From the NCBI GenBank assembly GCA_902521615.1, contig CABYSJ010000003.1:28767-92766 (forward strand): DNA of 64,000 nucleotides, written 5' to 3'. Source of the stretch: an uncultured Pelagibacteraceae bacterium (GTDB lineage: Bacteria > Pseudomonadota > Alphaproteobacteria > Pelagibacterales > Pelagibacteraceae). A program made the translations under genes and the position numbers. Each line of letters begins with the position of its first letter. The first letter of the stretch is position 1. The notes beneath the pieces were generated by a model. That model saw only the letters and a list, made by a program, of their open reading frames with translations. It searched no databases and was not told the origin of the DNA. Shown piece after piece: positions 30,514-38,661 of this stretch.

Positions 30514-31425
30514 ATGATTAAGTCTAAATTAAAAAATAAAAACTTATCTCAAGAAGACGCCTTTAATTTATCTGAATTATTTAAATTAATGAAACCAAGA
30601 GTAATGTCTTTGGTTATCTTTACATGTGCAGTTGGATTATTAATGGCTCCAAATATAGTTCCAACAAAAGATGCAATCATTGGAATAATTTTAGTTTCAA
30701 TTGGAGCGGGAGCAGCTGGGGCTTTAAATATGTGGTACGAGTCAGATTTAGATGCCCTTATGACAAGAACTTGTTTGAGACCAATTCCGACAGGCAAGGT
30801 AAATAGAAATCAAGCACTAGTATTTGGAATTTCTCTTTCGATTTTTTCTGTAATTGCGCTTGATTATTATTCAAACAGAATATCAGCTAGCTTACTACTT
30901 TTTACTATTTTGTTTTATGTATTTGTTTATACAATTTGGTTAAAAAGAAAAACTCCGCAGAATATAGTAATCGGAGGAGCTGCAGGAGCACTGCCTCCAG
31001 TTATTGGCTGGACTATAGCTACTAATTCTTTGACTTTTGAACCAATTACTTTCTTCTTAATTATATTTTTTTGGACTCCTTCACACTTTTGGGCTTTAAG
31101 TTTGTATAAATCTGATGATTATAAAAAAGCTAAAATTCCAATGCTTCCTTTAACTAATGGAGTTGAGAGTACAAAATTAAACATATTTGTTTATTCTTTA
31201 ACGATGTTACCTGTAATTATCTTGCCTTATGCAATTGGCTTTGTGGGTATAACTTTTTTAATCCCATCTTTAATTTTGACAATTTATTATAATTATTTAT
31301 GTTTCGAACTTTATAAATTTAAAAAAAACAAATTTGATGCAAAAAAAGCAAAATCTATTTTTGGATATTCAATTTTGTATTTATTTTTAATTTTTGTTCT
31401 TTTTTTAATTGATAAAATTTTATGA
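30514..31425 (+). CDS. ctaB: protoheme IX farnesyltransferase (heme O synthase)
   Basis: CtaB farnesylates heme B to heme O, the precursor of heme A in the oxidase. The 303-residue polytopic protein has the UbiA-family motif Asn-Met-Trp-Tyr-Glu-Ser-Asp-Leu-Asp-Ala-Leu-Met followed by Thr-Arg-Pro-type residues (Arg-Thr-Cys-Leu-Arg-Pro-Ile-Pro-Thr-Gly). Trp-Thr-Pro-Ser-His-Phe-Trp-Ala-Leu-Ser is also present, characteristic of the family. It lies 33 bp after coxA. Its stop overlaps the start of the small coxF-like gene (ATGA). Confidence 0.95.
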   Translation: MIKSKLKNKNLSQEDAFNLSELFKLMKPRVMSLVIFTCAVGLLMAPNIVPTKDAIIGIILVSIGAGAAGALNMWYESDLDALMTRTCLRPIPTGKVNRNQALVFGISLSIFSVIALDYYSNRISASLLLFTILFYVFVYTIWLKRKTPQNIVIGGAAGALPPVIGWTIATNSLTFEPITFFLIIFFWTPSHFWALSLYKSDDYKKAKIPMLPLTNGVESTKLNIFVYSLTMLPVIILPYAIGFVGITFLIPSLILTIYYNYLCFELYKFKKNKFDAKKAKSIFGYSILYLFLIFVLFLIDKIL

Positions 31426-31547
31426 TAACACCTGACAAAAAAACAAAGAGAAAAAATATTATAACTGCTATAGCAATTTTAGCATTTATGGTATTTTTAT
31501 TTATTTTTACTTTATACAACGTTGGAGTATTTGATAGACAAATATGA
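31422..31547 (+). CDS. CoxF-like 41-residue membrane protein of the oxidase operon
   Basis: A 41-residue frame starts with the ATG that overlaps the ctaB stop and ends with a TGA that overlaps the ctaG ATG at 31544. It has a charged start (Pro-Asp-Lys-Lys-Thr-Lys-Arg-Lys), one transmembrane helix and the ending Tyr-Asn-Val-Gly-Val-Phe-Asp. Position and shape match the small CoxF proteins found between ctaB and ctaG in other alphaproteobacteria. Their role in oxidase assembly is not well defined. ATGA-type overlaps on both sides argue for translation. Confidence 0.8.
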   Translation: MITPDKKTKRKNIITAIAILAFMVFLFIFTLYNVGVFDRQI

Positions 31548-32077
31548 TTAAAGGCAAAACATTAACTCCTTTACTTTTAGCTGGGATTTTTATCCTTATG
31601 TTAGGATTGTCTTTTGCAGCAGTGCCTTTATATGATTTGTTCTGTAGAGTAACTGGTTTTGGAGGAACAACCCAGGTTTCAAAAGAAGCTCCAAAAATAG
31701 TGTTAGACAAGGTTGTAAGTGTGAGGTTTGATACAAATGTGAACAACCTTGATTGGAATTTTAAAGCAAAATCAAACGTCATTGATGTGAAAGTTGGCCA
31801 GGTCAACAGAATTGAATTTGAAGTTGAGAATTTAGGAAACGAAACGACTCATGGTGTAGCTAGTTTTAATGTTTCACCAGCAAGTTTTGGCAAATATTAC
31901 AGTAAATTAGGATGTTTTTGTTTTGAAAAACAAGAGTTGAAGGCAGGAGAGAAGGCAACTTACGTAATGACTTTCTATTTAGACCCTGACCTTGTGAACG
32001 ATCCAACTACAAAAAATCTACAAGATGTAACTATGTCGTACACTTTTTTCTCGACAGATTACTATAAACAATCATAA
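31544..32077 (+). CDS. ctaG: cytochrome c oxidase assembly protein CtaG/Cox11
   Basis: CtaG (Cox11) inserts copper into the Cu-B site of subunit I. The 177-residue protein has one N-terminal transmembrane helix followed by Ala-Val-Pro-Leu-Tyr-Asp-Leu-Phe-Cys-Arg-Val-Thr-Gly, the family signature. The copper-binding Cys-Phe-Cys-Phe motif lies in the periplasmic beta domain. It overlaps the coxF-like gene by 4 bp and precedes coxC by 9 bp. Confidence 0.96.
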   Translation: MIKGKTLTPLLLAGIFILMLGLSFAAVPLYDLFCRVTGFGGTTQVSKEAPKIVLDKVVSVRFDTNVNNLDWNFKAKSNVIDVKVGQVNRIEFEVENLGNETTHGVASFNVSPASFGKYYSKLGCFCFEKQELKAGEKATYVMTFYLDPDLVNDPTTKNLQDVTMSYTFFSTDYYKQS

Positions 32078-32086
32078 TCACGAAAA

Positions 32087-32875
32087 ATGTCAGCAGAAAA
32101 AAAACACGATTACCACTTAGTTGATCCAAGTCCTTGGCCAATCTATACATCTTTTGCATGCTTAGTATTAGCTATAGGCGCGATTTTTTATATGCATAAC
32201 GGTATTTCATGGGGAATGTATCTAGGTTTAGCTTTGTTAATTTATGGTGCATATATGTGGTTTAGAGATGTAGTAATCGAAGCTGAACATCAAGGTCATC
32301 ATACTCCTGTTGTTCAAATTCATCATAGATATGGAATGACTTTATTTATTGCTTCAGAGGTAATGTTCTTTGTTGCATGGTTCTGGGCTTACTTTGATAT
32401 AAGTTTATTTCCAAATGAATTTGTTGGAAATGTATGGCCACCAAAAGATATTGAAACATTTGATCCTTGGGATATTCCTTTGATAAATACTTTAGTTTTA
32501 TTATTATCAGGAACAACTGTCACTTGGGCCCATCACTCTTTATTGGAGGATGATAGAAAAGGATTTATACAAGGGTTAACTTTAACAGTGATACTAGGTT
32601 TCTTTTTTACCTTATTACAAGCATATGAATACCATCATGCTACTTTTACCTACTCGGGCCATATTTATGGAGCAGTATTTTATATGGCAACAGGTTTTCA
32701 CGGTTTTCATGTGATTATTGGAACAATTTTTTTAGCGGTATGTTTGTGGAGAGGAAGGCTTGGTCATTTCACAAAAGATCATCATTTTGGATTTGAAGCA
32801 GCTGCTTGGTACTGGCATTTTGTTGACGTAGTGTGGCTTTTTTTATTTGCTGCAATATATATTTGGGGAAGTTAA
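32087..32875 (+). CDS. coxC: cytochrome c oxidase subunit III
   Basis: CoxC is the seven-helix third core subunit of the aa3 oxidase. The 262-residue protein has the N-terminal His-Asp-Tyr-His-Leu-Val-Asp-Pro-Ser-Pro-Trp-Pro block, Ser-Glu-Val-Met-Phe-Phe-Val-Ala-Trp-Phe-Trp, and the C-terminal Trp-Tyr-Trp-His-Phe-Val-Asp-Val-Val-Trp signature. It lies between ctaG and surf1 in the usual alphaproteobacterial order. Confidence 0.97.
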   Translation: MSAEKKHDYHLVDPSPWPIYTSFACLVLAIGAIFYMHNGISWGMYLGLALLIYGAYMWFRDVVIEAEHQGHHTPVVQIHHRYGMTLFIASEVMFFVAWFWAYFDISLFPNEFVGNVWPPKDIETFDPWDIPLINTLVLLLSGTTVTWAHHSLLEDDRKGFIQGLTLTVILGFFFTLLQAYEYHHATFTYSGHIYGAVFYMATGFHGFHVIIGTIFLAVCLWRGRLGHFTKDHHFGFEAAAWYWHFVDVVWLFLFAAIYIWGS

Positions 32876-32884
32876 TATTTATCC

Positions 32885-33538
32885 TTGAAGAATAAATTTC
32901 TATTTTCAGTATTTGTTTATTTTATTATTTTAACTCTTCTCTCTCTAGGGTTTTGGCAAATTTATAGATTAAATTGGAAATTAGAATTAATTGAGCAAAT
33001 AGAAAATTCTTTAAAAAACGACCCAGTGGAATTATCCAGCATTGAAAAAATAAACTATCTTAGAATAAAGACAAGTGGAGATATTGATTTTGACAAACAA
33101 ATTTACTTGTACAATTTAAATGATGCAGGGAAACCTGGATTTGAGGTAATTAATCCAATAAAAATTGGTGATGAAAATTACTTAGTGAATAGGGGATGGA
33201 TACCTTTTGAAAAAAAAGACCTACCTGAAATAAATTTAGTTGATCAAAATCAAATAGTCGGCACTCTTATGCTGCAAACTACACCAAGTACATTCAAGCC
33301 TGAAAATGATATTGAAAAAAATTATTGGTTTACTTTGGATAGAGAAGATATTTTAAAATTTACTGGTAGAAATTTTTCACAGTATGTCATTTATTTAAAC
33401 GGTGATTATAAAATTCCAAAACCAAGAGTGATAACTGCTAAAATTTCAAATAATCATAAGAAGTATGCAATTACTTGGTTTTCTATGGCGATTTCAATTC
33501 TTTTAATATATTTATATTTTAGGAAAAAAAATTATTAA
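32885..33538 (+). CDS. SURF1 family oxidase assembly protein
   Basis: SURF1 proteins deliver heme A to subunit I. The 217-residue protein has the two-helix topology of the family (about residues 5-25 and 194-213) around a periplasmic domain. The family residues Gly-Phe-Trp-Gln-Ile-Tyr-Arg and Leu-Val-Asn-Arg-Gly-Trp-Ile-Pro are visible. The start is a TTG at 32885, 9 bp after coxC; no ATG occurs in the first 60 codons, so TTG is the only plausible start. No clear ribosome-binding site is seen, so translation probably depends on coupling to coxC. Confidence 0.9.
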   Translation: MKNKFLFSVFVYFIILTLLSLGFWQIYRLNWKLELIEQIENSLKNDPVELSSIEKINYLRIKTSGDIDFDKQIYLYNLNDAGKPGFEVINPIKIGDENYLVNRGWIPFEKKDLPEINLVDQNQIVGTLMLQTTPSTFKPENDIEKNYWFTLDREDILKFTGRNFSQYVIYLNGDYKIPKPRVITAKISNNHKKYAITWFSMAISILLIYLYFRKKNY

Positions 33539-34921
33539 ATGAGATACTTTAGTACAAGAGACACATCAAAAACCTTTGAATTTAAAGACGTTTTCATTAA
33601 AGGTCTTGCCGATGATGGAGGTTTATTTATTCCAGAAACATTAGTGAAATATGGGGAAAATGAAATTAGAGATTTAAAAAAACTTAGTTATTCAGAGTTA
33701 GCAAAAAAAATTGTTTATCCATTTATTGGTAATTTTATGTCTGAATCTGAAATGAGTAAAGTTATTGATAAATCTTACTCCACATTTAGAAAAGATAACG
33801 TTGTAGATTTCATAAAGATTGGAGACAAAACAATATTAGAATTATTTCATGGTCCTACTCTAGCTTTTAAAGATGTTGCCATGCAACTTTTAGGTAACTT
33901 TTACGAATATTATCTAAATAATGAAAATCAAAAAATTAATATTGTTGTTGCCACATCTGGAGACACTGGTGCTGCAGCAATTGATGCAATTAAAGGTAAA
34001 AAAAATGTTAATATTTTTGTGCTTCATCCAGACAATCGTGTTTCACCAGTTCAAAGAAAATTAATGACAACAGGTAAATATGAAAATGTATTTAATATAG
34101 CTATAAAGGGAAATTTTGATGATTGCCAAAACCTGGTTAAATCTATGTTTGCAGATAAGCAGTTTTCAAATGATATCAAAATGTCAGGGGTAAACTCTAT
34201 TAATTGGGCAAGGATTGTTGCTCAAAGTGTTTATTATTTTTATAGTTATTCATTGGTTGAAAATACAGATGAACCAACAAATTTTTCAGTACCAACAGGA
34301 AATTTTGGAGATGTTTATGCTGGATATTTAGCCAAAAAAATGGGCTTGCCTATTAATAAATTAATTGTTGCAACTAATCAAAACGATATTTTACATAGAG
34401 CAATATCAAAAGGTAGTTATGAAGCAGAAAAGGTTTCAGAAACTATTTCTCCTAGTATGGATATTCAAATAGCTAGTAATTTCGAGAGACTTATATTCGA
34501 TCTTAATAATGAGGATGATAAACAAACTTCATTAGATATGAAAAATATTAAAGAGAATGGAAAATATTTAATTGGTGATGATAAATTAAATAAAATTAGA
34601 GAAAATTTTTTATCAGCTAGTCTGAGTGAGAATGAGACTTTGGAGATTATTAAAAAGGTGTATGAAAAATTTTCTGTAGTTTTAGATCCACACACAGCAA
34701 TTGGATATGGTGCTTTCGACAAACATAACCTAAGAGGAAATAATATTGTACTAGCAACTGCACATCCATGTAAATTTCCTGATGCTGTTTCCAAAGCTAT
34801 AAATTTTAAATCTGATTTACCAAAAGAACTCGAGTTTATTTTGAATGAAAAAGAAGATTATGATATAGTAGAAAATAACTTAGAAAAAATTAAAAACTAT
34901 ATTATAGGTAAAACAAAATGA
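33539..34921 (+). CDS. thrC: threonine synthase
   Basis: ThrC converts O-phosphohomoserine to threonine with PLP. The 460-residue protein begins Met-Arg-Tyr-Phe-Ser-Thr-Arg, as in the long bacterial class. The PLP lysine lies in Gly-Pro-Thr-Leu-Ala-Phe-Lys-Asp, and the phosphate-binding Thr-Ser-Gly-Asp-Thr-Gly-Ala-Ala follows. It begins directly after the SURF1 stop (0 bp gap) and overlaps the peroxiredoxin start by 4 bp. The kinase that makes its substrate, thrB, lies 0.9 kb away on the other strand. Confidence 0.96.
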   Translation: MRYFSTRDTSKTFEFKDVFIKGLADDGGLFIPETLVKYGENEIRDLKKLSYSELAKKIVYPFIGNFMSESEMSKVIDKSYSTFRKDNVVDFIKIGDKTILELFHGPTLAFKDVAMQLLGNFYEYYLNNENQKINIVVATSGDTGAAAIDAIKGKKNVNIFVLHPDNRVSPVQRKLMTTGKYENVFNIAIKGNFDDCQNLVKSMFADKQFSNDIKMSGVNSINWARIVAQSVYYFYSYSLVENTDEPTNFSVPTGNFGDVYAGYLAKKMGLPINKLIVATNQNDILHRAISKGSYEAEKVSETISPSMDIQIASNFERLIFDLNNEDDKQTSLDMKNIKENGKYLIGDDKLNKIRENFLSASLSENETLEIIKKVYEKFSVVLDPHTAIGYGAFDKHNLRGNNIVLATAHPCKFPDAVSKAINFKSDLPKELEFILNEKEDYDIVENNLEKIKNYIIGKTK

Positions 34922-35406
34922 AGATTAAAGAAGGGGAACAACTTCCAAATTCAGAATTTTATTATTTAGACTCAAGTGGAGTAGCAAAAAAAATAAATAC
35001 AACAGAAGTTTTTAAAAATAACAAAACAATTGTGATTGGTGTTCCTGGAGCATTTACAAAAGTTTGTTCCGCAAAACATCTTCCAGGATATGTTAATAAT
35101 TATGAGGAAGCAAAGAATAAAGGGGTTACAAAAATCATTTGTGTTTCAGTTAATGATCCAAATGTGATGAAAGCATGGGGTGATAGTCAAAAAGTTGAGG
35201 ATAAAATATTTATGGCTGCAGACCCATATTGTGAATTTACAAAATCAATCGGAGCAGAAATAGATAGACACGATCGAGGTCAGGGAATGAGGTCAGCAAG
35301 ATATACAATGTTAATTGACGACAATGTTGTAAAGAAAATACAGGCAGAAGAAGATACTGCTACTTGTGAAATTTCAGCAGCTCAAAATTTTTTAAAATTA
35401 ATCTAA
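34918..35406 (+). CDS. peroxiredoxin, Prx5-like
   Basis: The 162-residue thiol peroxidase has the Prx5 active-site region Val-Pro-Gly-Ala-Phe-Thr-Lys-Val-Cys-Ser-Ala-Lys-His-Leu-Pro-Gly, with the peroxidatic Cys near residue 48 and the conserved Thr three before it. The catalytic Arg is probably in Ser-Ala-Arg-Tyr-Thr-Met. A further Cys near residue 154 could serve as resolving Cys. It reduces hydroperoxides in the cytosol. It overlaps thrC by 4 bp and the convergent rnhA by 9 bp. Confidence 0.92.
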   Translation: MKIKEGEQLPNSEFYYLDSSGVAKKINTTEVFKNNKTIVIGVPGAFTKVCSAKHLPGYVNNYEEAKNKGVTKIICVSVNDPNVMKAWGDSQKVEDKIFMAADPYCEFTKSIGAEIDRHDRGQGMRSARYTMLIDDNVVKKIQAEEDTATCEISAAQNFLKLI

Positions 35407-35823
35407 ATTTGCTGCTTTTTTAGCTAGTAAGTCCACCTCTTCATTTAAAGGGTTTCCATCATGAGCTTTAACCCAATTCCATTGAATATTAAGCGATTTA
35501 TTTAAATTATATAGATCAATCCATAAATCTTTATTTTTAACATCTTCTTTTTTTGAGGTTTTCCAATTATTAGCTAACCAAGTATTAATCCATTCAGTTA
35601 TTCCATTTTTTACATATTGAGAGTCAGTATATATTTTTATTTCAACACCAGGCTTCATATCTTTCAATGCATTAATTGGGGCTAACAATTCCATTCTATT
35701 ATTTGTTGTATTTTTTTCGTTACCACTAATTTTTTTTATTTCTTTTCCATCATTTATAATTGCAGCCCATCCACCAGTGCCTGGATTTGTTAAACAAGAA
35801 CCGTCTGTATAAATTGTAATCAT
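35398..35823 (-). CDS. rnhA: ribonuclease HI
   Basis: RNase HI degrades the RNA of RNA-DNA hybrids. The 141-residue protein shows the four acidic catalytic residues: Asp in Tyr-Thr-Asp-Gly-Ser-Cys, Glu in Asn-Arg-Met-Glu-Leu, Asp in Tyr-Thr-Asp-Ser-Gln-Tyr, and the final Asp in Glu-Glu-Val-Asp. The His of Lys-Ala-His-Asp-Gly is present. It is the last gene of the long minus-strand run and starts 1 bp inside the thrB stop. A second RNase H, rnhB, occurs at 51363. Confidence 0.96.
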   Translation of the reverse strand: MITIYTDGSCLTNPGTGGWAAIINDGKEIKKISGNEKNTTNNRMELLAPINALKDMKPGVEIKIYTDSQYVKNGITEWINTWLANNWKTSKKEDVKNKDLWIDLYNLNKSLNIQWNWVKAHDGNPLNEEVDLLAKKAANLD

Positions 35824-36788
35824 TAATTTAAATAATCTTTAAATGAACTTAAATTATTGTGAGAAAGTAATTTTTGATAATATTCGTTAGGATCTTTAAT
35901 TTTAATCAATGCTGTTTTTGGTGTATTTGAATAGTCATACAATCTTGTTAATAAATATCTTAATGCTGCACCTCTACACAAAATATTTATAGATTTTTTT
36001 TCTTTCATTGAAATTTTTTTAATGCTTTCATACCCTTTGATTAAATTTTTAATTTTTTTGTTATTTAAATGGAATTTTCTCTTTTTATGATCAAAACAAA
36101 GAGCATTGATGCATATAGCAATTTCATACATAAAATAGTCATTAGCGGCAAAGTAGAAATCAATAATTCCAGAAAGTTTATTTTTTTTGAAAAAGATATT
36201 ATCTATAAATAAGTCACCATGGATAATACCTTTGGGCAATTGTTTAGGCCAATTTTTATTAATATCTTTAAGGTTATTGTTTAAGAATAATTTTAAATTT
36301 GAAAACTTTTTGGACTTAAATTTAATACTTTTCAACAAAGGTTTTAAATTCTTAATACCCATCGAATTTTTTCTATTAATCTTCATTGTATTTGTTACCA
36401 CATGCATTCGAGCAATTGTTTTACCAACTGTATAACAATCATTTATATTTAATATTTTTTTATCTTTACCTTCTAAGAAAGATACAATACACGCAGTTTT
36501 ATTTTTTAATTTAATAAGATATTTATTATTTCTAGTTTTCAGAGGCTTAGGACAATTTATTTTTGAATTATTTAAATTATCCATCAATTTCATAAAAAAA
36601 GGTATTTCTTTTTGTAAAACTCTTTTTTCAAATATAGTTAAAATATATTTTTTCTTTTTTGATTTAAGAAGATAGTTTGTGTTTTCTATTCCTTGCTTGA
36701 TACCTTTAAAACTTATTACTTTATTAATATTAAAATTTTTATTAATAATATTAATTTCTTTTTGATTTATTTTTGTATAGACAGCCAT
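35823..36788 (-). CDS. thrB: homoserine kinase (ThrB, aminoglycoside-phosphotransferase fold)
   Basis: The 321-residue protein is the APH-fold type of homoserine kinase used by alphaproteobacteria. It has the catalytic loop Ile-Ile-His-Gly-Asp-Leu-Phe-Ile-Asp-Asn and the metal-binding Gly-Ile-Ile-Asp-Phe-Tyr. It phosphorylates homoserine for ThrC. The gene lies 2 bp after ispH and overlaps rnhA by 1 bp. ispH-thrB-rnhA is an order I recall from other alphaproteobacteria; here carotenoid genes precede it. Confidence 0.92.
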   Translation of the reverse strand: MAVYTKINQKEINIINKNFNINKVISFKGIKQGIENTNYLLKSKKKKYILTIFEKRVLQKEIPFFMKLMDNLNNSKINCPKPLKTRNNKYLIKLKNKTACIVSFLEGKDKKILNINDCYTVGKTIARMHVVTNTMKINRKNSMGIKNLKPLLKSIKFKSKKFSNLKLFLNNNLKDINKNWPKQLPKGIIHGDLFIDNIFFKKNKLSGIIDFYFAANDYFMYEIAICINALCFDHKKRKFHLNNKKIKNLIKGYESIKKISMKEKKSINILCRGAALRYLLTRLYDYSNTPKTALIKIKDPNEYYQKLLSHNNLSSFKDYLN

Positions 36789-36790
36789 TT

Positions 36791-37735
36791 TTAATTTAAT
36801 TTTTTGGGAGCTTTAAATACTACATCTTCTTTAATTATTTCAATTTCATCGATCCTTATAGAAAATTTATTTTTTAAATCATTAATAAAATTTTCAACTA
36901 ATATTTCTGGCGCAGATGCTCCTGAAGATATACCTATAGTATTGCAATTTTCTATTTGATCAAACGGTATTGAGCTTTCTGAATGAATAAGTTGTGAATT
37001 TTCACAGCCTGATTTTTTTGCCACTTCAACTAGTCTAACAGAATTTGAAGAGTTTCTGCTTCCTATAACAAAAAACATATCACAATTTTTTGCAATATTT
37101 TTTACCGCCATTTGACGGTTAGTAGTTGCATAACAAATATCTTCTTTCATTGGTTCTTTTATATTAGGAAAATTAGTTTTTAAAATTTTGATTATTTCTT
37201 TAGTATCATCAACTGACAAAGTAGTCTGAGTAATATAAGCCAATTTTTTATCTAGTTTATTTTGATAGTTTGTAGCATCTACCTCATTTTGGATTAGATC
37301 TATAGAACCTTTATTTAATTGACCCATAGTTCCAATTACTTCTGGATGATTTTCATGACCAATTAAAATTATATGGTAACCAGCTTTTTTTAGATTTTCT
37401 GCTTCTCTATGAACCTTAGAAACAAGTGGACATGTGGCATCAACATAAGTCATTTTATAATTTTTTGCATCTTCAGGTATTTTTTTTGGAACACCATGTG
37501 CTGAAAAAATTACAGGTCTTGATTTATCCTTTATCTCCTCTAGCTCTTCGACAAATATTGCCCCTTTATTTTTTAAATCATCTACAACATACTTATTATG
37601 GACTATTTCATGACGCACATAAACAGGAGCTCCAAATTTTTGTATAGATTTTTCAACTATTTCAATTGCTCTTTCTACCCCAGCGCAAAATCCACGGGGT
37701 GCAGATAATAATATTTTTAATTCTTTATTTTTCAT
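36791..37735 (-). CDS. ispH: 4-hydroxy-3-methylbut-2-enyl diphosphate reductase
   Basis: IspH is the Fe-S enzyme that makes IPP and DMAPP in the last MEP-pathway step. The 314-residue protein has the three cluster cysteines in Arg-Gly-Phe-Cys-Ala-Gly-Val, Ala-Thr-Cys-Pro-Leu-Val and Asp-Ile-Cys-Tyr-Ala-Thr-Thr, and the conserved Ser-Asn-Ser and Gly-Ala-Ser-Ala-Pro blocks. Its ATG lies inside the 3' end of blh (11 bp overlap), so the isoprenoid supply enzyme is tied to the carotenoid genes. ispE of the same pathway lies at 54340. Confidence 0.96.
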   Translation of the reverse strand: MKNKELKILLSAPRGFCAGVERAIEIVEKSIQKFGAPVYVRHEIVHNKYVVDDLKNKGAIFVEELEEIKDKSRPVIFSAHGVPKKIPEDAKNYKMTYVDATCPLVSKVHREAENLKKAGYHIILIGHENHPEVIGTMGQLNKGSIDLIQNEVDATNYQNKLDKKLAYITQTTLSVDDTKEIIKILKTNFPNIKEPMKEDICYATTNRQMAVKNIAKNCDMFFVIGSRNSSNSVRLVEVAKKSGCENSQLIHSESSIPFDQIENCNTIGISSGASAPEILVENFINDLKNKFSIRIDEIEIIKEDVVFKAPKKLN

Positions 37736-38660
37736 TTTTTTCTAAAAAATATTCCAGCAATATATGTGGAAAGGTTAAAGACGCCAAACCTATAAATATT
37801 ATTTTTAAAATTGCACTATCCAAATTGTATGAATTTTTTAGCAGATATAGAGCAATAAAAGAAAAAATAGCTGTCAAAATTGTTAATGGTAAAGCTTTTT
37901 TAAAAAACAATCTAAATCCATTAACTAAACTATTTGGATCAAGATCAATAGCTAGTGAAATTGAGTGTCTAATCGAGTGTAAAAAACAGAAATAAACAGT
38001 AAAAGCTATTAGTGGAGATAAATAGTAATTTAATATTAAAATTGAAAAATAATCTAAAAAAACTACAAATTTTTTAATTTCAAAATTCTTTAGGAAAAGA
38101 AAAATACTAGACAGGGTGCTACAGAATATTCCTATTTGAATTACATTATTTGTCTCAATAAAATTTAAACTTGAATAAAATGCCTCATTATCGATTAATA
38201 ATAATTTAAAAATAGCTATTGTTTCCTGAAAATGAAAATATAAAGGAGCAAGTATAATTAAAAATCCCTTAAAAAAATAAAGTATTTGATTGAAATAAGA
38301 TCTATCATTAATCAAAAATTGCGTATCCTCTTTTCCAAAGTGGTAGGAAGCGATCATTAAAAAAACAATTAAAGTTAATGATGGCAATATTATCCAAGTT
38401 AATATTACTATTGATGCAATTAAAGTATACGTGATATAGAATATATAAGTTGATTTTATATTAAATAATCTTAGCAGTTTTTTTCCTTTTATATGATCTA
38501 AAGAGCCATGGGAAACCCCAATAATTAAAATTAAAAGTAAACACAAAATTGATGAAATATTTAAATTATTAAACTTAAATAGCAAAATACAAAAAAGGTT
38601 TACAACAAAGAAAAAAATAAATGAATGATTTAGATTTATTTTTTTTATTTTATTGATCAT
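37725..38660 (-). CDS. blh: Blh/Brp family beta-carotene 15,15'-dioxygenase
   Basis: Blh cleaves beta-carotene to two retinals, the chromophore of microbial rhodopsins. The 311-residue protein is polytopic and has the His pairs of the family: Val-Ser-His-Gly-Ser-Leu-Asp-His near residue 49, Tyr-His-Phe-Gly-Lys-Glu-Asp near residue 106, and Phe-Leu-His-Ser-Ile-Arg-His near residue 228. These would bind the iron. It follows crtY by 1 bp and overlaps ispH by 11 bp. No rhodopsin gene is in the window, so the user of the retinal must be encoded elsewhere. Confidence 0.93.
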   Translation of the reverse strand: MINKIKKINLNHSFIFFFVVNLFCILLFKFNNLNISSILCLLLILIIGVSHGSLDHIKGKKLLRLFNIKSTYIFYITYTLIASIVILTWIILPSLTLIVFLMIASYHFGKEDTQFLINDRSYFNQILYFFKGFLIILAPLYFHFQETIAIFKLLLIDNEAFYSSLNFIETNNVIQIGIFCSTLSSIFLFLKNFEIKKFVVFLDYFSILILNYYLSPLIAFTVYFCFLHSIRHSISLAIDLDPNSLVNGFRLFFKKALPLTILTAIFSFIALYLLKNSYNLDSAILKIIFIGLASLTFPHILLEYFLEKNEK

Positions 38661-38661
38661 C

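Noticed and set aside
37666..37995. 109-codon plus-strand frame opposite ispH and blh
   Set aside because: It is antisense to two genes with clear family motifs and has no recognisable features.
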